DNA of 64,000 nucleotides, from assembly GCF_001553345.1 (NCBI RefSeq), contig NZ_KQ960767.1, positions 104,068 to 168,067 on the forward strand. Direction: 5' to 3'. The position numbers and the translations under genes were made by a program. The number at the start of each line of letters is the position of its first letter. Position 1 is the first letter of the stretch. The DNA is from Veillonella sp. DNF00869 (GTDB lineage: Bacteria > Bacillota > Negativicutes > Veillonellales > Veillonellaceae). Of this stretch, positions 8,721 to 15,328 are shown piece by piece. A model generated the notes under the pieces. The model was not told the DNA's origin and ran no database searches. It worked only from the letters and a program-made list of their open reading frames with translations.

Positions 8721-9437
8721 ATGAAAAAAAGTAAGTTAGCAATTCTTGCATTAGCTTTAGTAGGTGCAGTTTCTGTAGGTGCAAATGCGTCTGCTCATGG
8801 CGTGTGGTTTGCAGAACGTATTGATCAACCAACATTGGTATTAGGAGAAGGCCCTGTAGATAACGGATATATGCCATCTATGGTAAAGAGTTTTGAAGCT
8901 TATGATGTAGCGTATAATCCATTGGACTTAAAAGTGATTCCTCATGAGCACAATGTAACTATCGAAAAAAATGAAATGTTAGGCACAACAGCAACTACAT
9001 TTGACTATGGTTACTTTACAAAAGATAAAGACGGTAAAACGCATAGAGCTATGATGAAAGATGTACCAAATGCGGTAAAATCCACTCATGCAGTAAAATA
9101 CAATGTAAACTACTGGAATGCAGCAGTAAAACCTGAACGTTTGAATATGCCAATCGAAATCGTTCCAAGTGTTAACCCATTGACATTGCGTAAAGGCGAC
9201 ACTTATGAAATCCAAGTGTTCAAAGATGGCATGCCTTATGCTAACGCTCCATTGATCAAAGACGTTCTCAACGACTTGACTAATGAAAGCCAAGCTGACG
9301 CGCAAGGTAAAGCAATGGTTACAGTAGCTGCTAACGGCGTGAACGTAGTAGGCGTAGAAGTAGCATTCCCAACTGAAACAAAAGGAGAACAAACTAAATA
9401 CTTCTCTAGCTTGTCCTTTACAATTCAACCCGAGTAA
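8721..9437 (+). CDS. Secreted DUF4198 protein (nickel/cobalt-uptake-type periplasmic protein)
   Basis: A Sec signal peptide (MKKSKLAILALALVGAVSVG, cleaved after ASA at about residue 25) gives a mature protein starting with HGVWF, a hallmark of DUF4198 proteins in which the N-terminal histidine can bind metal. The C-terminal half has an Ig-like carboxypeptidase-regulatory fold pattern (GDTYEIQVFKDGMPYANAPL and GKAMVTVAANGVNVVGVEV). Relatives sit beside nickel or cobalt transporters (NikK-like). A nickel enzyme (CODH) is encoded 2 kb downstream, so nickel handling is plausible but unproven. Start follows TAGGAGGG. Confidence 0.75.
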   Translation: MKKSKLAILALALVGAVSVGANASAHGVWFAERIDQPTLVLGEGPVDNGYMPSMVKSFEAYDVAYNPLDLKVIPHEHNVTIEKNEMLGTTATTFDYGYFTKDKDGKTHRAMMKDVPNAVKSTHAVKYNVNYWNAAVKPERLNMPIEIVPSVNPLTLRKGDTYEIQVFKDGMPYANAPLIKDVLNDLTNESQADAQGKAMVTVAANGVNVVGVEVAFPTETKGEQTKYFSSLSFTIQPE

Positions 9438-9457
9438 AACGTCTCTTGCGATGCTAT

Positions 9458-9603
9458 GAAAACTTGTGGCACGCATTGAGTGGTTAAATGAACGAGCGCA
9501 ACACATTCCTCCACAAACTGATCCTACGGTAGGTTTGCTCCGGAATATGTTGCGCTCGTTTTGTATTTGTGTAATTCAGTCAATATGGGTGCCACAAGTT
9601 TTC
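9458..9603. repeat. Nested inverted-repeat element (family copy 1)
   Basis: A 15-bp perfect inverted repeat (9458-9472 and 9589-9603) encloses a second inverted repeat of 19 bp with one mismatch (9491-9509 and 9542-9560), whose arm contains ACGAGCGCAACA. The inner loop again folds (CAAAC...GTTTG, CCTAC/GTAGG). Two related ACGAGCAACATATTCC copies lie at 63.6-63.8 kb. The element has no ORF and behaves like a REP/MITE-type structured interspersed repeat. It follows the DUF4198 gene and may double as its terminator. Confidence 0.7.
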
Positions 9604-9732
9604 TACGCGTAACTGCGTTCCTCAGGGGATGTTGTTTGTTCGGGGGCACACCGTGCTCTTTTTTTTGTTTGTCCTATTTAGTCAGTATGATCGGCCACAA
9701 GTTTTCTACTCATCACTGTGTTCCTTAAGGAA
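9577..9732 (+). repeat. Two direct repeats (GCCACAAGTTTTCTAC type)
   Basis: The block 9577-9628 recurs at 9680-9731. The core GCCACAAGTTTTCTAC is identical (9591-9606 and 9694-9709), and the flanks are similar (GTCAATATG/GTCAGTATG before; ACTGCGTTCCT/ACTGTGTTCCT after). The core is the inverse of the outer arm of the element at 9458. No gene lies in this spacer. A GGGCAC-ACC-GTGCTC hairpin with eight T residues (9644-9669) looks like a terminator. Confidence 0.65.
9644..9669 (+). terminator. Short terminator-like hairpin in the repeat spacer
   Basis: GGCAC-ACC-GTGCT stem followed by an uninterrupted T run. Confidence 0.5.
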
Positions 9733-9768
9733 AATCAAATCATAATATAAACGATTTGATAAATTTTG

Positions 9769-9777
9769 TGATATAAT
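9769..9777 (+). promoter_or_regulatory. Extended -10 promoter of the small toxin gene
   Basis: TGA-TATAAT at 9769-9777 is an extended -10 element; no good -35 is seen. Transcription would begin near 9784, giving a leader of about 60 nt. Confidence 0.55.
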
Positions 9778-9844
9778 AAGTTTATAGAAGGGTCGCCGAC
9801 GTGAGTTGGGCTCATCTCTTCCTAATATGGGAGGAGGTGGTACT

Positions 9845-9922
9845 ATGACGAAGTATGAAAAGATTAGCTTAATCATTTCTATTTTGACATTGGTAGTTAA
9901 CATCATTGCCTTATATAAGTAA
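9845..9922 (+). CDS. Small hydrophobic peptide, probable type I (holin-like) toxin, 25 aa
   Basis: The ATG follows a very strong GGAGGAGGTGG site. The peptide starts MTKYEK, then carries one membrane helix (ISLIISILTLVVNIIAL) and ends YK. Short peptides with an M-x-x-Y-E-x N-terminus and one helix are typical of the putative holin-like toxin family and TxpA/BsrG-type type I toxins of Gram-positive bacteria. RNA features support this: cttcc (9818-9822) can mask the ribosome site, and the leader (9805-9818) pairs over 14 bases with the 3' end (9999-10012), as in hok and other type I toxin mRNAs. Toxicity itself is not shown. Confidence 0.65.
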   Translation: MTKYEKISLIISILTLVVNIIALYK

Positions 9923-9929
9923 GCAATGA

Positions 9930-10045
9930 AAACGCCTAACGTAAAAGAGGTCTCTCATACCTCAACACGTTAGGCATCATCACATTTTTTAGTTGCTTGA
10001 GATGAGCCTAACGCCTCAGACACGTTGATGGCTCTTCTTTTTTAT
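9930..10045 (-). ncRNA. Candidate antisense RNA (antitoxin) overlapping the toxin mRNA 3' end
   Basis: On the minus strand an extended -10 (TGC-TAGAAT, plus-strand 10052-10060) points leftward. About 110 nt downstream lies a two-part hairpin: GCCTAACGT/ACGTTAGGC (9934-9942 with 9967-9975) enclosing GAGGT/ACCTC (9947-9951 with 9959-9963). It is followed on the minus strand by GTTTTC, so it can end a leftward transcript. Such an RNA would be fully complementary to the 3' untranslated region of the toxin mRNA, as RatA is to txpA. The -35 is weak. No transcript is proven. Confidence 0.45.
9999..10042 (+). terminator. Terminator of the toxin mRNA
   Basis: GAGCC (10004-10008) pairs with GGCTC (10030-10034) with an inner ACG/CGT helix, followed by TTCTTTTTT. 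Bases 9999-10012 can alternatively pair with the 5' leader. Confidence 0.6.
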
Positions 10046-10089
10046 ATGTATATTCTAGCATACTTCTAGAAAAAATACTACCTGTATCT

Positions 10090-10119
10090 ACGTACTTTAG
10101 TGTGGAATCTCAAGGTATT
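10090..10119 (+). repeat. 30-bp direct repeat, left copy
   Basis: Thirty bases identical to 13987-14016 in the same orientation. This copy spans the last codons and stop of the Fic gene on the minus strand. Flanking bases differ on both sides. Confidence 0.9.
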
Positions 10120-11008
10120 CCAATAGACGTTTGATCGTGTCTTGTCCATCGTAACAGGTATCGATGAGGTATCCTGGTTCACGTAAAAATTCTGTTAAGC
10201 CTCGATAATAAAAATATTTTTTGCTATCTTCGATGATAAAGGGGATTAGATTGTGTTTTAGACACTCTTTAAAGGCAATGAGTCTACCTACTCGGCCGTT
10301 TCCATCTTGAAATGGATGGATGCGTTCGAAACGGAAATGAAATTCCAGGATATCTTCAAATGAAATATGTTGTTTGCTGGTATACCATGTTAGTAAATTT
10401 TGTATATCTCCTGCTACTTGCTCAGGTTTTGAGGTTTCTATGCCACCGACTACATTCGGTCGTGTTTTGTAGTTTCCTACTTTGAACCAAGGAAGTCTTT
10501 CGTCTTTAGTATTATTTTTTAATAGATAGTGAAGGTGTTTGATGTTTTCTTCTGTGAGAGGATCTTCTGCGATATCAATGCAGTAATCGATGGCTCTGAA
10601 GTGGTTGACGGTTTCGATAATATCATCAACGGACAGACTTTCATCTCCGTGGATCGTGTTCGTTTCAAAGATATGTCTAGTTTGCTCTTCGTTCAACTTA
10701 CTGCCTTCTATGTGGTTGGAGTTATAGGTCATGCGCACTTGCAGTTCATGGTAAAGTCCACCGGAGATTCCATGCTCTTTTTCTTCTCGCAACTGTTTAA
10801 GGATGGGGTTGTCAGACTCTAGTGTGTAGAGATCTGTTGGGGAACAAGAAAAGTACTCACATAACTTGCGTATGACTGAGGGTGAAAGTCTTTCACCTTT
10901 AGAAATTTTTGCGATAGTTCTTGAAGACATGTGAAGTAATTGCGTTAAGTGAGATTTGTGTAGGTTATGTTCTTGTAATAGACGGAGTAATCCTTGATAA
11001 TTATACAT
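10097..11008 (-). CDS. Fic-family AMP-transferase with N-terminal HTH
   Basis: A 303-residue protein. Residues 1-65 form an XRE-type helix-turn-helix (HKSHLTQLLHMSSRTIAKIS). A Fic domain follows with the complete catalytic motif HPFQDGNGRVGR (231-242). An intrinsic inhibitory helix motif SNHIEG (97-102; S/TxxxEG) lies N-terminal to the core, marking a class II, self-inhibited Fic. Such enzymes transfer AMP from ATP to target hydroxyls. A start at 11008 follows AGAGGTG. Upstream lie four copies of an AAGTAAAGAT motif, probably bound by its own HTH. The last residues are encoded within a 30-bp repeat found again near an ISL3 remnant. Confidence 0.9.
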   Translation of the reverse strand: MYNYQGLLRLLQEHNLHKSHLTQLLHMSSRTIAKISKGERLSPSVIRKLCEYFSCSPTDLYTLESDNPILKQLREEKEHGISGGLYHELQVRMTYNSNHIEGSKLNEEQTRHIFETNTIHGDESLSVDDIIETVNHFRAIDYCIDIAEDPLTEENIKHLHYLLKNNTKDERLPWFKVGNYKTRPNVVGGIETSKPEQVAGDIQNLLTWYTSKQHISFEDILEFHFRFERIHPFQDGNGRVGRLIAFKECLKHNLIPFIIEDSKKYFYYRGLTEFLREPGYLIDTCYDGQDTIKRLLEYLEIPH

Positions 11009-11022
11009 ATGGCACCTCTTTC

Positions 11023-11105
11023 ATCTTTACTTATCATATAAAAAACAGGATAAAAAGTAAAGATTTAAGAAAAAAAGTAAAGATATACGTTTAATAAGTA
11101 AAGGA
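11023..11105. promoter_or_regulatory. Operator array upstream of the Fic gene
   Basis: One inverted copy ATCTTTACTT (11023-11032) and three direct copies: AAGTAAAGAT (11055-11064), AAGTAAAGAT (11075-11084) and AAGTAAAGGA (11096-11105). The direct copies are 20 and 21 bp apart, two helical turns, as expected for cooperative binding on one DNA face. They lie between Fic and a divergent broken ORF, so autoregulation by the Fic HTH domain is likely. Confidence 0.6.
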
Positions 11106-11107
11106 TA

Positions 11108-11368
11108 ATGAAAGATTGGACGATAATTTATTCTCAAGCTCCTGAAAGCTATCCCGTACTTGATGAGCAAATCTTGCTAGCTATATTATTCTATCGATTA
11201 AAGAGTTTAATTCCTGAAATTTACGGGAATTAAACTCTTTTGCTTTGTGAAGGAAAACTGAAAATATCGGATTTGATAAATATAGTAAATGCAGCCTTTC
11301 TTGATAAAAATGAGTCAAAAAAATCTCAAAAAGTAATTGACAGATGTCTAGTCAGAGAATATACTTAA
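11108..11368 (+). pseudogene. Interrupted small ORF divergent from Fic
   Basis: An ATG at 11108 behind AAAGGA opens a frame of 41 codons ending at TAA 11231-11233. The same frame then stays open for 44 more codons to TAA at 11366-11368, with a protein-like second part (KISDLINIVNAAFLDKNESK). This suggests one gene of about 85 codons broken by a stop. The stop lies in a 15-bp perfect hairpin, which may be an inserted or gene-end terminator. Product not recognised. Alternatively only the first 41-aa ORF is real, as a partner of the Fic protein. Confidence 0.35.
11200..11243. terminator. Perfect hairpin, terminator-like
   Basis: A 15-bp perfect stem (11200-11214 with 11226-11240) then TTTTGC. 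It ends transcription divergent from Fic, upstream of the CODH promoter. Confidence 0.65.
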
Positions 11369-11418
11369 GGTAATTTAAAACCTATTTAGGAGTAGGGTTT
11401 AAAACCTACAAGTATAGT
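11367..11418 (+). promoter_or_regulatory. Candidate operator and promoter of the CODH gene
   Basis: TTTAAAACCTA occurs twice (11374-11384 and 11398-11408), 24 bp apart. The second lies in an 18-bp dyad with GTAGG/CCTAC arms (11392-11409, one mismatch). A TATAGT -10 candidate follows at 11413-11418 without a good -35, so regulator-dependent transcription is plausible. The leader continues with a GGCCTA-TG-TAGGCC hairpin just before the ribosome site. Confidence 0.4.
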
Positions 11419-11498
11419 GTTTTAAAAATCGAAATAAAAGTAGAATATGTTTTCATGTTATTGACGGTTGGCCTATGTAGGCCCCTAGGAGGTTCATT

Positions 11499-13637
11499 AT
11501 GAGTAAAGATGTGGAAAACAAAAATACCCATGACCATAGCCATGGCGAACATCATCACCATCATGATCATGACAATCATCATGACCATTGCCATTGTGGC
11601 GGTCACCATCACGACCATGATCACAGTCATGACAAAGCACTACCAACGGATAAATGGGTGCCACACACTCATGAACCAGGCGTGCCTCATGAACATGGTG
11701 TAAATGACTACATGAAAGCCGTTGCTGAATATCGAAAAACATGGCCTACCAAACAAGATGTTATCGAACAAACACCAGATCCTGCTGTGCGCGAAATGAT
11801 TCTCCGCATGGAGCAAATTGGTTGCGATACAGTATTTGATCGTTTTGATAAACAACAACCACAATGTACATTTGGTATTGCTGGTATATGTTGTCGTATC
11901 TGTTTCATGGGCCCTTGTAAAATTACACCTAAGAGTCCTCGCGGTGTCTGCGGTGCGGATGCTGACCTCATCGTAGCTCGTAATATGACACGTGCTGCTG
12001 CAGGTGGTTTGACTCAACATGGTGCGCATGCTCGTGAAATTTTGATTTCTTTGAAAGCTGCTGCTAATGACCAATTGGATATTCCGATTTTAGGGGAAGA
12101 AAAAATCCGTACTGTATGTAAGGCTTTCAACATCCCTGAAGAAGGTCGTTCTTTAAAAGAAGTAGCTAATGATTTAGCGGATGTATTGCTCGAAGATTTG
12201 AGCCGTGCATTGCCAGGTGAATATAAAACAATTACAGCGTTGGCTCCTGCAGAGCGTCGCGAAGTTTGGAAAAACTTGGATATCTTGCCTGTTTCCGCAT
12301 ACAATGAAGCCTTTGATGCATATCATCGTACAACCGTAGGTACAGATGGCGATTGGGAAAGTAATATGAAACAATTCTTGCGTTGTGGTCTTGCTTTCAC
12401 ATTTACTGGTGTAGTAGCTGCAGATATCGCTACTGATGCATTATTCGGTCAAGGCGGTCGCCGTACATCCAAAGTTAATATTGGTGCTTTGAAAAAAGGT
12501 TATGTTAATATAGCTGTTCATGGTCACTTACCAACATTGGTTTCTCAAATTTGTACAATTGGTGCGTCCGAAGAGTATTTAGAAAAAGCAAAAGCTATCG
12601 GTGCTAAAGGCATCCAATTCTACGGTATTTGCTGCTCTGGCTTATCCAGTATGTACCGTTATGAAAATGTAATTCCATTGTGTAATGCTATCGGTGCTGA
12701 ACTTGTACTTGGTACTGGCGCTCTTGATTGCTGGGTAGCTGACGTTCAAGACGTATATCCTGCTATCATGGACGTAGCACGTTGCTTTAACACAAAAGTT
12801 ATTACTACATCTGATGCAGCTCGTTTGCCAGGTGCTGAGCATATCGGTTACGATCATCACCATACTAACTTGTCTGAGACAAAAGAATTGGCGCGCAAAA
12901 TTTTGGATCGTGCTCTTGAAGCGCATGAATTGCGTAAAGGTATGCCTGTATTCATTCCACCATACGAAATCACTGCAGAAGTTGGCTTCTCTCCAGAATC
13001 TACTGTTAAACATTATGGTTCCTTCAAACCATTGGCAGAGGCTTTAAAATCTGGCAAAGTTCGTGGTATCGTTAACGTAGTAGGTTGTTCTAACCCTCGC
13101 GTTATCTACGAAAAAGCTACTGTAGATATCGTTGATACACTTATTAAAAATGGTTGTATCATCTTAACAAATGGTTGTGCATCCTTCCCATTGATGAAAC
13201 TTGGTTACTGTAATACAGATGCTATTAAAAAATGTAGCCCTGCATTACAAGAGTTCTTGGGTGATGATCAACCACCAGTATGGCATGTTGGTGAATGTGT
13301 AGATAATGCTCGTTCTTCTGGTATCTTTGGTGGTATTGCGGCTGAATTAGGTCTTAACTTACCACAAATGCCATTTGCAATGTCTAGTCCTGAATGGTCT
13401 AACGAAAAAGGTATCGATGCATCCCTTGGCTTCCGCCTAATGGGGATTAACTCTTACCACTGCGTTGAGCCACCTACACAAGGCTCTGATGCTGTAACAA
13501 AATGGTTGAAAGAAGACACTAAACACACATTAGGCTCTGTTATGTATGTAAATACTGATCCTGCTAAAGTAGCTGAGAAAATCTTGGCAGATATGGATGA
13601 AAAACGCGCTGCTTTAGGTTGGGCTGAAGTAAAATAG
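11499..13637 (+). CDS. cooS: Anaerobic Ni-Fe CO dehydrogenase, catalytic subunit, with His-rich N-terminal extension
   Basis: Oxidises CO to CO2 (or the reverse) at a [NiFe4S4] C-cluster. From about residue 80 the protein is a complete CooS: the D/B-cluster cysteines (QCTFGIAGICCRICFMGPC), then the C-cluster ligands in order: His in NIAVHGHLP, and Cys in QFYGICCSG, GALDCWVAD, NVVGCSNPR, ILTNGCASF and WHVGECVDN. The catalytic Lys region SNEKGIDASLG is present. CooS is normally about 640 residues. Here 712, because of a leader with 23 His in the first 66 residues plus two Cys, resembling metal-storage tails of HypB or CooJ. No cooC, cooF or acetyl-CoA synthase gene is adjacent. Start follows TAGGAGG. 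Confidence 0.95.
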   Translation: MSKDVENKNTHDHSHGEHHHHHDHDNHHDHCHCGGHHHDHDHSHDKALPTDKWVPHTHEPGVPHEHGVNDYMKAVAEYRKTWPTKQDVIEQTPDPAVREMILRMEQIGCDTVFDRFDKQQPQCTFGIAGICCRICFMGPCKITPKSPRGVCGADADLIVARNMTRAAAGGLTQHGAHAREILISLKAAANDQLDIPILGEEKIRTVCKAFNIPEEGRSLKEVANDLADVLLEDLSRALPGEYKTITALAPAERREVWKNLDILPVSAYNEAFDAYHRTTVGTDGDWESNMKQFLRCGLAFTFTGVVAADIATDALFGQGGRRTSKVNIGALKKGYVNIAVHGHLPTLVSQICTIGASEEYLEKAKAIGAKGIQFYGICCSGLSSMYRYENVIPLCNAIGAELVLGTGALDCWVADVQDVYPAIMDVARCFNTKVITTSDAARLPGAEHIGYDHHHTNLSETKELARKILDRALEAHELRKGMPVFIPPYEITAEVGFSPESTVKHYGSFKPLAEALKSGKVRGIVNVVGCSNPRVIYEKATVDIVDTLIKNGCIILTNGCASFPLMKLGYCNTDAIKKCSPALQEFLGDDQPPVWHVGECVDNARSSGIFGGIAAELGLNLPQMPFAMSSPEWSNEKGIDASLGFRLMGINSYHCVEPPTQGSDAVTKWLKEDTKHTLGSVMYVNTDPAKVAEKILADMDEKRAALGWAEVK

Positions 13638-13724
13638 TTTATCTTTTTGATAAATTATAATTTGTAGTTAAGTATACAAACACGCTCTATAGATCTTGTA
13701 GTTATTATAAGGGCTCTATACTAA

Positions 13725-13768
13725 ATGTTGGGGCTACTCATATAAGAGTAGCCACCAACATTTTTTTG
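13725..13768 (+). terminator. Terminator after the CODH gene
   Basis: A long stem (13725-13739 with 13746-13761, one bulge) followed by seven T residues. It overlaps the putative IS left end. Confidence 0.8.
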
Positions 13769-13846
13769 TTGCAATAAAATAGACATATACAAACTCAAAC
13801 CGTATCATTAAAAGCAACCACTCAATTAAGAAAGGATGAGTCATAT

Positions 13847-14020
13847 ATGTCTACAGTTAATTATACAGAAATTATCTTTAAAATTAAAGAGGAATATATC
13901 AAACATACAAGAGTAAATGAGGACGGATCTGTTCATTTCACACTTGAAATGCCAGTAGCTGAGCAAGTATGTCCACATTGCGGAGCACGTACTTTAGTGT
14001 GGAATCTCAAGGTATTTTAG
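13847..14020 (+). pseudogene. Truncated ISL3-like transposase, 57 aa
   Basis: Start follows GAAAGGATGAG. The peptide begins MSTVNYTEIIFKIKEEYIKH and contains the zinc-knuckle start CPHCGA, as in the N-terminal domain of ISL3 transposases. A second Cys pair and the DDE domain are absent. The last dozen residues come from the 30-bp repeat shared with the Fic gene, and the ORF stops just after it. It is a broken transposase fused to foreign sequence. Confidence 0.55.
13987..14016 (+). repeat. 30-bp direct repeat, right copy
   Basis: Identical to 10090-10119. It joins the truncated transposase ORF at its codon for the residue after CGA. With the left copy it brackets 3.9 kb carrying Fic, the operator arrays and the CODH gene. 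Confidence 0.9.
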
Positions 14021-14078
14021 TAGGCCTTTATCCATCTGTTCGTGACTCAAGATACATACAAAACTATGTTCCTCATGG

Positions 14079-14084
14079 TATAAT
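14079..14084 (+). promoter_or_regulatory. -10 element of the methyltransferase gene
   Basis: TATAAT at 14079-14084; the -35 region is poor. It places the start of transcription close to the AAGGAGGG ribosome site. Confidence 0.45.
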
Positions 14085-14107
14085 ACGATACGATGCAAGG
14101 AGGGTAT

Positions 14108-14830
14108 ATGCAGATACGAGATAGAATTATGGCCTATTGGAAAGGGCGAAGCGATGATTTTGGAGCACTGCGCATGAAGGAATTACAATCGAATCTAGCG
14201 CCACGATGGTTGCGAGAGATTACTCCGCATCTTAAGGACACCCATCAACGGATTTTAGATTTGGGCACGGGTACAGGCTTTTTTGCCTTTTTACTGGCCC
14301 AAAAGGGCTATTCGGTGACCGGCATTGATTTGACGGAAGACATGATTGCGGTGGCGAAGGAGCAAGTGTTGGTATTGCAGGACTCATTACAAGGTACGGT
14401 GGACTTTCACTGTATGGATGCGATGAAATTAGATTTTTCAGATGAGTCCTTCGATGTGATTTTAGCGAGAAATTTAACCTGGACCCTGCCAGATGTGGAA
14501 TCAGCCTATAAGGAATGGTATCGGGTGCTAGCTCCCAAAGGGGTACTCATTAATATTGATGGTGATTATGGGGTAGAACTGAAAGTGCCTGTGGTAGCAC
14601 AGCACCATATTCATGAGACAGTATCGAATGAGGCTCTGCAAGAATGTATTGCCATTACGGAAGAACTATCCATCAGTCGTATGGATCGACCCCATTGGGA
14701 TGTGCACATGATTCGTAAAGCAGGCTTTTCCAGAGTGTATTTAGATATGACGGTCAGCAGCCGTATTTATGATGAAGAAGATGAATTATATAATCCAGTG
14801 CCACTCTTTTCTATTGTGGCAAGGAAATAA
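14108..14830 (+). CDS. Class I SAM-dependent methyltransferase
   Basis: The start at 14108 follows AAGGAGGG; the ATG at 14093 lies before that site and is unlikely. The 240-residue protein has the Rossmann-like motifs of class I methyltransferases: ILDLGTGTGFFAFLLA (motif I), VTGIDLTEDMI (motif II acidic residue), FHCMDAMKLDFSDESFDVILARN and a post-motif WYRVLAPKGVLINIDG. The substrate is not evident. A nine-base gap joins it to the DnaA-like ATPase gene, so they form an operon. Confidence 0.85.
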   Translation: MQIRDRIMAYWKGRSDDFGALRMKELQSNLAPRWLREITPHLKDTHQRILDLGTGTGFFAFLLAQKGYSVTGIDLTEDMIAVAKEQVLVLQDSLQGTVDFHCMDAMKLDFSDESFDVILARNLTWTLPDVESAYKEWYRVLAPKGVLINIDGDYGVELKVPVVAQHHIHETVSNEALQECIAITEELSISRMDRPHWDVHMIRKAGFSRVYLDMTVSSRIYDEEDELYNPVPLFSIVARK

Positions 14831-14839
14831 GGAGTAATT

Positions 14840-15328
14840 ATGCAAACATTTGAAACTTTCAAGGTAACAGAACAAAATAAATTCGCTATGGCATCTGCGT
14901 TGGCGATGACTGATTTTACAAAGTGTTTTGAGTCAGTACTTTTTGTATTTGGCCAATCTGGCGTGGGTAAGACGCATCTATTGAAAGCCATGGAGCAAGA
15001 GGCTGTAAAACAGAATGCAGCGATTCGTGTGCGCTATGTAACGGGCGCGCAATTCATCAAAGAATACAACGACAGCGTTACCTATGGTGAAGTAGCTGAT
15101 TATATGGAAGAATACTGCAAATTACATCTACTCTTAGTGGATGATGTACAAGATATTGTGTATAGTGATGATGAAGGGGCGAAGAAAATGTTCATGCGCC
15201 TAGTACTTGGTATGAAAGCAAAAGCGCGTCGCTTGGTGGTGACCTTTGATGAAAGCTTTGACTCTGAGGACCGTTCTAATGATTTACAAAACGAACTCAC
15301 TGATGGTGTTGTGGCGTTTATGGAATAA
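14840..15328 (+). CDS. Stand-alone DnaA-like AAA+ ATPase domain
   Basis: A 162-residue protein carrying the core of the DnaA/Hda/DnaC ATPase fold: Walker A FGQSGVGKTHLLKAM (about residues 37-51), a DnaA-like VRYVTGAQFIKEYNDS segment and Walker B LHLLLVDDVQDI. The DnaA domain IV DNA-binding region is absent and the lid subdomain is very short, so it is smaller than Hda (about 230 residues). It may modulate replication or load a partner, or be a degenerate DnaA paralogue. It directly follows the methyltransferase. Confidence 0.7.
   Translation: MQTFETFKVTEQNKFAMASALAMTDFTKCFESVLFVFGQSGVGKTHLLKAMEQEAVKQNAAIRVRYVTGAQFIKEYNDSVTYGEVADYMEEYCKLHLLLVDDVQDIVYSDDEGAKKMFMRLVLGMKAKARRLVVTFDESFDSEDRSNDLQNELTDGVVAFME

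Larger units (their letters stand above)
13712..14020 (+). mobile_element. Left-end remnant of an ISL3-type insertion sequence
   Basis: The stretch beginning GGCTCTATACTAAATGTTGG at 13712 resembles ISL3-family terminal inverted repeats (GGCTCTT..TTAAA..TTGG type). About 135 bp in starts an ORF like an ISL3 transposase N-terminus, which is cut off at about 13986 where the 30-bp repeat begins. No right end is seen in the window. Recognition rests on pattern memory, not a database match. Confidence 0.5.

Noticed and set aside
11406..11742. Open frames on the minus strand opposite the start of the CODH gene
   Set aside because: They are the antisense of the His-codon-rich (CAT/CAC) leader and give Met/Val or His/Asp low-complexity peptides without ribosome sites.
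10090..14016. A complete integrative element carrying its own recombinase
   Set aside because: No integrase or intact transposase lies between the 30-bp repeats; only a transposase fragment is present.
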